Shown piece by piece: positions 14,031-27,240 of a stretch of DNA of 64,000 nucleotides (the stretch's first letter is position 1; the number at the start of each line of letters is the position of its first letter). Source of the stretch: Sipunculus nudus (taxonomy: Eukaryota; Annelida; Sipuncula; Golfingiida; Sipunculidae). The position numbers and the translations under genes were made by a program. Location of the stretch: assembly GCA_026874595.1 (NCBI GenBank), contig CM049322.1, positions 50,013,340 to 50,077,339 on the forward strand. Reading direction: 5' to 3'. The notes under the pieces are model-generated. The model was not told the origin of the DNA and did not search any database. It was given only the letters and a program-made list of their open reading frames with translations.

Positions 14031-14922
14031 GAAAATAACATAAATATTTATGGCGTAAGACTGAGTGTGGTGTATATATGGGTGAAAGTTTCTTGAGGTT
14101 ACAAGACTTTCAGGAGTATCAACAGTTTACAGTCAGGGCTGGAGTCCATATTGTCTATGAATTATAAATGTATTTATGTGATCTGTATAGTCGGATTCGC
14201 ACATTATACCGATCCTCCAGTCTGTTAGGGTCCATGTATAACATTGAATAAAACACAGGTATTATACAGAGCAAAATATGAAATAGCCCTATATTGTTAC
14301 CTTAATACTGCAACTATGTATAGTTGTACATCCAATATAATTATATGAATAAAATATGACAGGGTTTGGCCATGGTTCAGACTGTAGTTATATAAACCAT
14401 ACATGATTATTATAGCAATATATCCCTTAATCAGCACATGGTGATCTATTGTGGGGCATCCTGTTTGATCAACCATCTTGCGAACAGAAAGAGTCAGCGT
14501 CATGTGATCAAATGACCTGATCATGTGATCATTCCCCCATATAATTCAAGTATCGCCTGGTGAAAATGGTCTTGATCATAAAAAAATTGATATAACTTAT
14601 CACAAGATCAAACATTTCCTTATTCAGTTTCAATGATATTACATTTGAAATTTAAACAAGTGCTTGCCCCTGCTAATTTGATATCTGATTTCCTACCAAC
14701 TAGTGTTGTTATCAAGTTATATATATATATCGTCAGCCATCCAGTTTAGCCAGGCATATAACTTTGTTTTATTATAACCTGCATCTCAAGAAACTCTAAG
14801 CAATCAGGCATATGTAGTGAGTGTATTGTGAAGTTTTTTAGGATTAAATAACGGATGTAGACGAGGCTTACAGCGGGCTGTAATGTTCCTTCAGATTGCT
14901 TTTGTTAATTAATTTCAGGTGG

Positions 14923-14996
<74 letters not shown>

Positions 14997-15974
14997 GATT
15001 AATATATGCTTTCTCATTATATACTTTCTTTGGTTTGATGATCCATATTCATTCATTTTGGTTCTATATTAGCTGAGTGGTGGCAGCCATTTTGGGGTAA
15101 AATAGTCCTTTCACCAGAAACCCCCAGTTTATTGTGTTATCTCTGTCCGAGTCAATATGATTCTCATCGACGTAGCAGCTGGTCTGACACCAAAAGATCT
15201 TTTAAATAAACAATAAAACAGATTTATAATCTTAGCTGTCAGGAAAATGCTGAGCCTCTTTGGCCGGAGGTCTTTTCTTCATACAGCAGGAAATAATAGA
15301 ATGCAGCAACTGTTCCTGTTGTGATCAAAACTGATTCCAGCAGGGCCTCTTGTATGGGAGATTGGAAACTAAGAAGGTTTTAGTTTCATCAGTTAGGTGG
15401 GAGAATGGTAGTTTGTGTCATGGCAAAGAGCTGACATGTGCACTGCCTCAGAAGACTGTCAGATGCCAATATATAATAACAATGTCACGTCACACTAAAA
15501 CACAAGGGTTAACAAGACAGACTGTGGTCAGATAGATTATAATGTTACAATAGAGATAAGATTTTGGAGAATATAAATTCTCTGAATATTTTTGATAAAA
15601 ATAGAACATGTAGCAAAATCTTCACACATTCATAAATATACATGAAAATATGAATATGTATGAGATTAAAGTATTATATATGATAATAATAATAATGATG
15701 AACTTTTAGTCCCGGCAGTTCTGGAGAGGAGTTTAGATATTTATGGCAGCCAGTTTTAATAGTTTAAATCAAGTGTCAAAATGGATTGTATGATATTTGT
15801 ACATGAATGTTGAATATGCATGCAGGGAACCTTCAGAGGTACACAGTCAGGATTAGAGCTACTTTATGTAAATAACATGTACAAATTGGTTATCATTTGC
15901 CGTGAACGACTATGGTCATATTTTGTACACATCCATATGTAAAATAATGGTCTACCAGTGAAAGTTTGTTATCG

Positions 15975-16018
<44 letters not shown>

Positions 16019-19000
16019 GCCCTGAATTGTGCATGGTATTGATAAATAAATCCATTTAGGCATGCTTGTAATAGTGACCAGTGCACAGTTTTGCCATTTT
16101 TTTTTTTGCAGAGCGGAAGGAATTGTATATAAATCTTGTAATTGAAATTTTGTACCATTGCCAGGCTGTGACCTTGGCTAGTTATAATAAAGGTTATTTC
16201 CTGTATATACTGGGTTTGTCTTCTAGTACGAGTTTGTGATATATTCTCATGTCAAGTTGCTGCACTGGATGTCTTTTATGCGTCCAAAACATGTAAATAT
16301 TTGTTTGATGAGTTAGAACCCCCCCCCCCCCCAATAATACCAAATGCCATTCAAGAAGTCGGTGAAATTCACTCTCTACTAAACGTAAAAAATCTCGGAA
16401 TCCGACATCATTTATATCTCTTCTGGCAAGCTTTTGGTTATCAACATCTACGAAAGAAAGGGTAGCATGGGGAGAGGGACAGGAATTAGGTTTAAAGGAT
16501 ATTTAACTCTGTGGGTACCGGTGTTTGCATATACGTGCTGCGATTCTGTCAGAGAATTAGTTCTTTATAAATGCTATTTATGATTATCATTCATAATATT
16601 ATTTAACTGTTCAGCATCAGTTGTCTGATGATCATCAATTTACACAAGAGTCGTAGGGTAAGATTTCCATATGCCTTAACATGCATATGATCACACATGG
16701 TATGGTGGTTAACTTAGAAGAAATAGCAAAGTAATAAGGAAATACATATTTACTTTAGTTGGGTTTAAACATTTATTTAAACATCTGTTGAAAGCAAGCG
16801 GTAAGGTTTTCCTATGTAAATCATTAGTTTACAGCGCAGCTACATGTATATCCCACCCACCTATCACATCTATGTGTCGGCTACATCGTAATTCAAATCT
16901 TAAGTCGTTAACAGCATAATGGAAGTAACCTCCTAGTAAACCAGCATCATTTAAATATACTTATCGTGATATTCTCACTTAAAGGTGTCTGGATAAATTA
17001 CTAGCAGAAGAGATGCAATAGTATCCCTGGAGTCTTAAATCCGTTTTGAACGTGTCTCTGTTAAGAAAAATATCAACCGGCATGGTATATAGGTGGCAGC
17101 AGAAGACTTGTTCAATGGATAAAACTGTCAAAGATGTAAGGGCATACCTCCCAAATTTCACAGCTGCTATGGAGAAAATCTCTCACTCTCTCATCAATAA
17201 AAGCCAATTTAAAATATCATGACTTATGGCAAGCTTTTAGTTATTTTGTACAAAGGAGAAAGACAGTGGGTCTTGGGGAGAGGTACAAGGGTAAGGTTTT
17301 CCCAAAAATTCCGTTCTGTATGTGCCACATTGTGGGTACAAATCTATGAGACAATAAGTGCTATATAAATACTATTTATTCTTATAATTATTATTTTTAT
17401 TATTATATGCATTCATGCCCATATGCCTTGACAATAATATCACCAATGGCATGAGCGTTAACTAAGAACATATAACACAGTATAATGAATAAAGACAAAT
17501 ATTTCCTTCAGTTGGTTTAAACATATTTTTTTGAACAGGGTTACATCTGTTCCAGGCTAGCTTTAAGATTTTCCTATGTAAAACATTCTTCGAGGGTTTT
17601 ACAGCTACATGTATATCTCGCCCACCCATCACAGCAGACTTATCATGAAGATAAATATTCTTACCACCTCCTGTAATCTGCTTTCTCTTCAGTTCCCTGT
17701 CACGGGTAAAATGCCGTGGCAATTCAGGTCGAGAACAGTAATTACTATTGTGGCAGTAATTTACCCATTAAAAGCATATCGGTGCACAAAGATAATCCAA
17801 CATCATACAAATTTACTAATGCCTAACTGGCAGAACTGTCCATTGCCAGATAACAAATATAGATTTCTCCCAACAGAGATACAATGATATACATAGAGTC
17901 ATAAGCTTGACATTAACCCCTTAGAAATATGGCTCTATTATGTAATGTAGTTAGGTATCAACTGAAATGATGTATACGTGGCACCATGAGACTTGTTCAA
18001 AAGATAAACTATCAGATACTAGTGTATAAGGGCTTACTAATTTATACAATGATGCACAAAGCAGATCATGAGAAACGTGATAGTTTAAATTCTGTAGACT
18101 GCAGGTGGCGCTCCAAGTATGGTCCGGCAGAAAAAGCATCCAAAGCTGCTGGGCGCAAAGATTGATGAAAAGACATGATCCTTAAATCGTCAATATGTAA
18201 TGAATAAAGTTAAATTAAAACATGAAGTTGGCAAAACGGGACTTGTTGGGTGGAAAAAGCAGTCCTAGATCTTGGGTCATATACTAAATTTCAGAACATA
18301 ACACTAAGTAGCCATTTGAGCAAAATGAGATTTTGTATATATTAAAATCAGCTGACAAGCCTTATACATGTATATGTTCAAGGTTACTCTCCACGTCATT
18401 GACCCAAATCTGAATTTGGTATATCTTTGTATATCTATATCTATGCTTGGCCTAAACAACAACAAACAAAATAATCCAAAATCTTCAGCAATATCAAATT
18501 TCAGGGCTATCCTTCAAGACACTCTTTTGATATCTTATGAATAAATAATCATAAATGTATTGTTTTCACTTGAACCATATCAATTCAAGGCTAAAGTCAC
18601 TCTCATAGCTTACTGGTAGTAGGTTTTGTCCACTAAACCAATACCTGTGCACATTCATAGCGCTACAGTTTATGAGTCCTCAGGAATCAGTATTCACTGA
18701 TCATAGTCAGGCCTTGCTGATAATAAATAAAGTGAATGTCACATTTGTGAAACCTTGACCTTGCAGATCTCAATTTCATGTTCATGGTAATTATTTGTGT
18801 ATTTTGTCACAAAAAACAAATATCAAACATTATAAATTACCAGATAGATAGCAGAATTGGGACGATATACAGGTAACTCAACACATCAATATATCAGTAT
18901 ATATAATATATGATATGATTGTTGGCAGCTCTGACAAGGGTCAATATGATAAAGTATTGCTCTTGTGATAATGGATAAAACAATGGATAACTGAAGTCAC

Positions 19001-20659
19001 GCTTTATATCTACATCCCATGGAAATTTACAAACGCTTGCCAGAGTGTATCAAGATATTTGAAGGTAATAAGTTGCAGCTGATTCATGTAACCTTTTCAC
19101 TGGATTCCCAAAGAGAATTCATCACCCAGTCTTTCATTATTTTACCACAGAAATATATATATATATAGATATATATATATATATATATTGAAAATGTAAC
19201 GGTTCCAAATAGAAATACAAATAGGGTAACCTTTTATTATTATTATTATTGTTATTATTGTCTTCATTATTTTACCTTATTATCGTTAAACACATTAAAC
19301 TTTACACTTATCTCGGTCAAATTAAAAATCTAACTGGCGACGCAGATTGAATAATTATTTTGTCTCATATATTCACACAGCGACGAGCCCACATTGTTTT
19401 AAATTTAGGTATAAATTCGCAAGATTATTAATTAATTCCGTCTATTAAAAGTGGAAAAATAATATGAAAAATATTGTAAACGGTTTAATGTTTTTTTTTT
19501 TCAACTATCACAGTATCAGTGCATAAATGAGCCATAAAATTCTCTCCGAAAATTCTCCTTGACATCAGGCTTTCCGTGGATTCTCCGACTATTAGGTCAG
19601 GCAGACGCATTATTACTTCTATATGTTATCATTGTAAATAAAGCGGTGTTTTTTAGTTCCAGCAAATGTGCTTGAGAGACTAACATTAACTTATCAAAAA
19701 ATGCCGCGAAAGTGGCACCTCATGTTTCTCATTTGGGAACTGAGAGCCTATATTTATCTAGCAGATGCCAGCTACTCCTTTTGCAAACTGTGAAAAAGCA
19801 CAATCTGTTGGTACCATTTTTCTCTCTGCAGAAAAAAAAATGTTGGTGCATTTTGAAAACGCTAAAATCCTAAAAAAAATGAGCCACATATTAATGGCCC
19901 TTTAATTAGTTTGAAGTTGACACCCTTCAGCCCGGACATGTCATATTACAATTGATCCGGTGGACCCTACACAAATTGCCCAACTGCTCTCTTACTCACA
20001 CCTACTTTAGACAGACCCGGCACCTGGTGAGCGACAATGAGAGTAATCTGAACAATATCCCTGGAACATGCGTAAGTGTAACTAGGCGGTCATAGCTATG
20101 GGTATTAAGGAAATTGCGTCTGGTAGATATTTCATTTCAAAACTCAAATTGAAATCCCTAACCCTATCTATGTAGATCAACCCATGAAAATGTCTTGAAA
20201 ATGAATTGGAAATGTTGATCTTTTGGAAGCGTATGAACCCTTGAACAATTTACTGTGGTTGACTTAAAAAGTTTCTGAACCATGTGTTATTTTCCCTCTG
20301 TATCAATGTGAGATGTTGACACTCCGGGCTACCAAAAGTAAGGCTAACATTTCACCATCCAGGGTACTTAGGATTCCACTTTTAAGTTTTTTTTTTAATA
20401 CATATTTTTGGGTCATGCTTTGGATTCTTAATGATACCATGAAGTATACATCATCCCATGGTATACAACAAAGTCATATTAAGTCTTCAAATAATTTCCC
20501 TCGCAGCCTTTCATAATTTGTGCTTTACATACATGTAGATTCTGTCAATCGCATAATGGGGACAGGATAATGGAGATGAGTTTCAGTGGTTTAGGTACTC
20601 TTGAGTCATTAAAGGGGAAAGTGGCCTTGCCTACGCTTTTGTGAAAGAATGCATGTTAG
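13861..20659 (+). repeat. Tandem unit C (form 1a), near-perfect copy of unit A
   Basis: Unit C matches unit A along its whole length at an offset that drifts only at microsatellites: 13,860 at the start, 13,856 after the first (TA)n locus and 13,854 after the third. I saw no substitution in the stretches compared by eye. The form-1 junction is at 14558/14559. (TA)n loci are 13999-14027, 14926-14992, 15979-16015 and 19153-19189. Nested alpha blocks repeat those of unit A about 13,854 bp downstream. No gene is seen. The identity implies a very recent two-unit duplication or an assembly duplication. Confidence 0.93.
14926..14992. repeat. (TA)n locus 2, unit C
   Basis: Matches the unit A locus in length to within a base or two, while the other (TA)n loci of C differ from A by 2-4 nt. 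Confidence 0.96.
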
Positions 20660-20797
20660 ATGTCTATTTTTATATGCACTGGAAAACGAAACAACACTAA
20701 AACACAACAGAGCATCACAACTATTTTGGTATGAGTGAATGATTGAATATTGCATAGAAATATGTACACGTTCAACAGAGCTAATGTGTTTACATAG

Positions 20798-20799
<2 letters not shown>

Positions 20800-20861
<62 letters not shown>

Positions 20862-20882
20862 TAAAAAATATATATATATATA
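20800..20882. repeat. (TA)n with AAAT interruption, locus 1, unit D
   Basis: Same structure as in unit B, two bases different in total length. Confidence 0.95.
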
Positions 20883-23800
20883 TTCTGAAAATAACATAAA
20901 TATTTATGTAGAGATTTTATGGCGTAAGACTGAGTGTGGTGTAAATATGGGTGGAAGTTTCATGAGGTGACAAGACTTTCAGGAGTATCAACAGTTTACA
21001 GTCAGGGCTGGAATCCATATTGTCTGTGAATTATCAATGTATTTATGTGATCCGTATAGTCGGATTCGCACATTTTACCGATCCTCCAGTCTGTTAGGGT
21101 CCATGTATAACATTGAATTAAACACAGGTATTATACAGAGCAAAATGTGAAATAGCCCTACATTGTAACCTTAATACTGCAACAATGTATAGTTGTACAT
21201 CATAAATAATTATATGAATGTAATATGACGGGGTATGACCATGGTTCAGACTATAGTTAAATTAACCATACATAATTATTATAGCAATATATCCCTTAAT
21301 CAGCACATGGTGATCTATTGTGGGGCATCCTGTTTGATCAACCATCTTGCGAACATAATGAGTCAGCGCCATGTGACCAAATGGCCTGATCATGTGATCA
21401 TTCCCCCATGTTAATTCAGGTATCACCTAATTGTGAGACTATAACGGTGGCGCATGACCATATGACCTTATCATGTGATTATTTGATCCTATTGCTTCAC
21501 TCAAGATATGACTATATATGACTATAATAGTTGTACGATCATGTGACCAGATCTTATGATGGTCTGACCATAATATTCTATAACCACTTGAGTGTATGAC
21601 TGTATTAGTCAAGTATGATCATTAAATCCTGATCTTATGATCATTTGGCCATAACAAACAAAGTTCACAGAGTATTTGACTATAATAGTCATATTTGAGG
21701 TCACATGGCTATTCTTGTGAAAAATTGCTTGATATTATGTGACCATGTATAATTACACATTGTTTGATCAGGTGAAAAGGGACATTACTCTTACTGGAGT
21801 TAATCAATCAAATGTTTTATTTTCACTCTTTGAATTCATGATACCTTTCAATGATTATGTATCAATGTGGTGTTATTAATTATGTGGCGTGTTGTTCTTT
21901 GATTAGGTTCTGTCATATACATGAATGTCAGGCATATACCTTTGTTTTATTATAACCTGCATCTCAAGAAACTCCAAGCAATCAGGCATATGTAGTGAGT
22001 GTATTGTGAAGTTTTTTTAGGATTAAATAACTGATGTAGACGAGGCTTACAGCGGGCTGTAATGTACCTTCAGATTGATTTTGTAAATTAATTTCAGGTA
22101 GCTTTATATATATATATATTAATATATGCTTTCTCATTATATACTTTCTTTGGTTTGATGATCCATATTCATTCATTTTGGTTCTATATTAGCTGAGTGG
22201 TGGCAGCCATTTTTGGGTAAAATAGTCCTTTCACCAGAAACCCCCAGTTTATTGTGTTATCTCTGTCCGAGTCAATATGATTCTCATCGACGTAGCAGCT
22301 GGTCTGACACCAAAGGATCTTTTAAATAAACAATAAAAACAGATTTATAATCTTAGCTGTCAGGAAAATGCTGAGCCTCTTTGGCCGGAGGTCTTTTCTT
22401 CATACAGCAGGAAATAATAGAATGCAGCAACTGTTCCTGTTGTGATCAAAACTGATTCCAGCAGGGCCTCTTGTATGGGAGATTGGAAACTAAGGTGGTT
22501 TTAGTTTCATCAGTTAGGTGGGAGAATGGTAGTTTGTGTCATGGCAAAGAGCTGACATGTGCACTGCCTCAGAAGACTGTCAGATGCCAATATATAATAA
22601 CAATGTCACGTCACACTAAAACACAAGGGTTAACAAGACAGACTGTGGTCAGATAGATTATAATGTTACAATGGAGATAAGATTTTGGAGAATATAAATT
22701 CTCTGAATATTTTTGATAAAAATAGAACATGTAGCAAAATCTTCACACATTCATCAATATACATGAAAATATGAATATGTATGAGATTATAGTATTATAC
22801 ATGATAATAATAATAATGATGAACTTTTAGTCCCGGCAGTTCTGGAGAGGAGTTTAGATATTCATGGCAGCCAGTTTTAATAGTTTAAATCAAGTGTCAA
22901 AATGGATTGTATGATATTTGTACATGAATGTTGAATATGCATGCAGGGAACCTTCAGAGGTACACAGTCAGGATTAGAGCTACTTTATGTAAATAACATG
23001 TACAAATTGGTTATCATTTGCCGTGAACGACTATGGTCATATTTTGTACACATCCATATGTAAAATAATGGTCTACCAGTGAAAGTTTGTTATCGATAAT
23101 ATATATATATATATATGCAGCCCTGAATTGTGCATGGTATTGATAAATAAATCCATTTAGGCATGCTTGTAATAGTGACCAGTGCACAGTTTTGCCATTT
23201 TTTTTTTTTGCAGAGCAGAAGGAATTGTATATAAATCTTGTAATTGAAATCTTGTACCAATGCCAGGCTGTGACCTTGGCTAGTTATAATAAAGCTTATT
23301 TCCTGTATATACTGGGTTGGTCTTCTAGTACAAGTTTGTGATATATTCTCATGTCAAGTTGCTGCACTGGATGTCTTTTATGCGTCCAAAACATGTAAAC
23401 ATTTGTTTGATGAGTTAGAACCCCTCCCTCCAATAATACCAAATGCCATTCAAGAAGTCGGTGGAATTCACTCTCTACTAAACGTAAAAAATCTCGGAAT
23501 CCGACATCATTTATATCTCTTCTGGCAAGCTTTTGGTTATCAACATCTAAGAAAGAAAGGGGGCATGGGGAGAGGGACAGGAATTAGGTTTAAAGGATAT
23601 TTATCTGTGGGTACCGGTGTTTGCATATACGTGCTGCGATTCTGTCAGAGAATTAGTTCTTTATAAATGCTATTCATGATTATCATTCATAATATTATTT
23701 AATTGTTCAGCATCAGTTGTCTGATGATCATCAACTTACACAAGAGTCGTAGGGTAAGATTTCCATATGCCTTAACATGCATATGATCACACATGGTATG

Positions 23801-26577
23801 GTGGTTAACTTAGAAGAAATAGCAAAGTAATAAGGAAATACAAATTTACTTTAGTTGAGTTTAAACATTTATTTTAACATCTGTTGAAAGCAAGCGGTAA
23901 GGTTTTACTATGTAAATCATTAGTTTACAGCGCAGCTACATGTATATCCCACCCACCTATCACATCTATGTGTCGGCTACATCGTAATTCAAATCTAAAG
24001 TCGTTAACAGCATAATGGAAGTAACCTCCTAGTAAACCAGCATCATTTGAATATACTTATCGTGATATTCTCACTTAAAGGTGTCTGGATAAATTACTAG
24101 CAGAAGAGATGCAATAGTATCCCTGGAGTCTTAAATCCGTTTTGAACGTGTCTCAACCGGCATGGTATATAGGTGGCAGCAGAAGACTTGTTCAATGGAT
24201 AAAACTGTCAAAGATGTAAGGGCATACCTCCCAAATTTCACAGCTGCCCTTGGAGAAAATCTCTCACTCTCTCACCAATAAAAGCCAATTTAAAATATCA
24301 TGACTTATGGCAAGCTTTTAGTTATTTTGTACAAAGGAGAAAGACAGTGGGTCTTGGGGAGAGGTACAAGGGTAAGGTTTCCCATAAATTCCGTTCTGTA
24401 TGTGCCACATTGTGGGTACAAATCTATGAGACAATAAGTGCTATATAAATACTATTTATTCTTATAATTATTATTTTTATTATTATATGCATTCATGCCC
24501 ATATGCCTTGACATTAATAATATCACCAATGGCATGAGCGTTAACTAAGAACATATAACACAGTATAATGAATAAAGACAAATATTTACTTCAGTTGGTT
24601 TAAACATATTTATTTGAACAGGATAACATCTGTTCCAGCCTAGCTTTAAGATTTTCCTATGTAAAACATTCTTCGAGGGTTTTACAGCTACATGTATATC
24701 TCGCCCACCCATCACAGCAGGCTTATCATGAAGATAAATATTCTTACCACCTCATGTAATCTGCTTTCTCTTCAGTTCCCTGTCACGGGTAAAATGCCGT
24801 GGCAATTCAGGTCGACAATAGTAATTACTATTGTGGCAGTAATTTACCCATTAAAAGCATATCAGTGCACAAAGATAATCCCACATCATACAAATTTACT
24901 AATGCCTAACTGGCAGAACTGTCCATTGCCAGATAACAAATATGGATTTCTCCCAACAGAGATACAATGATATACATAGAGTCATAAGCTTGACATTAAC
25001 CCCTTAGAAATATGGCTCTATTATTTAATGTAGTTAGTTATCAACTGAAATGATGTATACTTGGCACCATGAGACTTGTTCAAAAGATAAACTATCAGAT
25101 ACTAGTGTATAAGGGCTTACTAATTTATACAATGATGCACAAAGCAGATCATGAGAAACGTGATAGTTTAAATTCTGTAGACTGCAGGTGGCGCTCCAAG
25201 TATGGTCCGGCAGAAAAAGCATCCAAAGCTGCTGGGCGCAAAGATTGATGAAAAGACATGATCCTTAAATCGTCAATATGTAATGAATAAAGTTAAATTA
25301 AAACATGAAGTTGGCAAAACGGGACTTGTTGGGTGGAAAAAGCAGTCCTAGATCTTGGGTCATATACTAAATTTCAGAACATAACACTAAGTAGCCATTT
25401 GAGCAAAATGAGATTTTTTATATATTAAAATCAGCTGACAAGCCTTATACATGTATATGTTCAAGGTTACTCTCCACGTCATTGACCCAAATCTGAATTT
25501 GGTATATCTTTGTATATCTATATCTATGCTTGGCCTAAACAACAACAAACAAAATAATCCAAAATCTTCAGCCATATCAAGTTTCAGGGCTATCCTTCAA
25601 GACACTCTTGTGATATCTTATGTATAAATAATTATAAATGTATGGTTTTTACTTGAAGTATATCAATTCAAGGCTAAAGTCACTCTCATAGCTTACTGGT
25701 AGTAGGTTTTGTCCACTAAACCAATACCTGTGCACATTCATAGAGCTACAGTTCACGAGTCCTCTGGAATCAGTATTCAATTATCATAGTAAGGCCTTGC
25801 TGATACATAAATAAAGTGAATGTCACATTTGTGAAACCTTGACCTTGCAGATCTCAGTTTCATGTACATGGTAGTTATTAGTGTGTTTTGTGACAAAAAC
25901 CAAATATCAAACATTATAAATTACCAGGTAGATAGCAGAACTGGGACGATATACAGGTAAATCAATACATCAATATATCAGTATATATAATATATGATAT
26001 GATTGTTGGCAGCTCTAACAAGAGTCAATATGATAAAGGATTGCTCTTGTGATAATGGATAAAACAATGGATAACTGAAGTCACGCTTTATATCTACATC
26101 CCATGGAAATTTACAAACACTTGCCAGAGTGTATCAAGATATTTGAAGGTAATAAGTTGCACCTGATTCATGTAACCTTTTCACTGGATTCCCAAAGAGA
26201 ATTCATCACCCAGTCTTTCATTATTTTACCACAGAAATATATATATATATATAAATATATATATATTAAAAATGTAACGGTTCCAAATAGAAATACAAAT
26301 AGGGTAACCTATCATTATTATTATTATTATTATTATTATTGTCTTCATTATTTTTCATTATTATCGTTAAACACATTTAACTTTACACTTATTTCGGTCA
26401 AAATTAAAATCTAACTGGCGACGCAGATTGAATAATTATTTTGTCTCATATATTCACACAGCGACGAGCCCACATTGTTTTAAATTTAGCATTAAATGCG
26501 CAAGATTATTAATTAATTCCGTCTGTTAAAAGTGGGAAAATAATATGAATAATATTGTAAACGGTTTAATTTTTTTT

Positions 26578-26606
26578 AGCTCAGCTGACTATAAGTCATC
26601 TGAGCT
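26578..26606. other. Terminal palindrome of element copy 1
   Basis: A 29 nt imperfect palindrome: outer arms AGCTCAG (26578-26584) and CTGAGCT (26600-26606), inner arms TGACT (26586-26590) and AGTCA (26594-26598), one C/T mismatch and a 3 nt loop. Its first half also forms the inverted repeat with the far end of the element at 28432-28442. Confidence 0.8.
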
Positions 26607-26622
26607 ATAGTCGTGGTCCATT

Positions 26623-26663
26623 GTCCGTCGTCCGTCCGTCTGTCCGTCCGTCCGTCCGTCCGT
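26623..26663. repeat. (GTCC)n microsatellite in element copy 1
   Basis: Tetranucleotide run of GTCC units with two slips (GTCGTCC, TCTGTCC). Tetranucleotide runs of ACGG/CCGT type close to one end are a reported feature of bivalve pearl/HINE-type elements, which supports the element assignment. Confidence 0.9.
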
Positions 26664-26670
26664 AGATGTG

Positions 26671-27240
26671 GCACGTTTTGAAACCGTAAGAACTAGGAAT
26701 CCAAAATTCAGCATAATGTTAGATGTCCCCAAGATCTCCTACCAAGCCGAAAACTGGGTCTTTGCAACTTCGTTCCTTTCAAAAATTAAGGAAAAACCTC
26801 AATTTTTTATTAAAATCCTATTTTCACACTTCAGGACTGCCTAATATCAAAACCACTCATCTGTTTTTCCTCATATTTACATAAATATTCTTCTATATAG
26901 TTCCTATGTACATGCCAGAAATTAAGTCTGTTAAGTATAAATTCTTTAAGTTATGGGCCCAAACATAATGGACTTTGTAAAAAATCAGGAAAAATATTTA
27001 CTCACTTAACATGAAAATTTTGAAACTAGAGTCTATTTTCCCAGGTATATAACTATGTTTAGTTAAGATTCAATTGTTTACCCAAAATTAGATCTGAATT
27101 TTGTAAATTTTTTAAGTAATTAGCATAAAAATAAAATCAGTACCTTAAATTTTGCCCAACTTTGACCATGGCACGTTTTTTTCCTGTAAGTACCATTGAT
27201 TTAATTTTCACAGCATGTAAACATAAATATTTAATTTGTT
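26671..27240 (+). repeat. Degenerate internal repeat within element copy 1
   Basis: The stretch beginning gcacgttttgaaaccgtaag at 26671 reappears in diverged form beginning gcacgtttttttcctgtaag at 27171, exactly 500 bp later. Both are followed by a similar region ending near cataatgtt or catgtaaac. This suggests the element body contains at least two old copies of a roughly 0.5 kb module. The equivalent pair in copy 2 lies near 36100 and 36600. Confidence 0.55.

Noticed and set aside
26623-26663. Short regular repeats that might be taken for a CRISPR array
   Set aside because: It is a 4-nt microsatellite with no spacers, in eukaryotic-type DNA.
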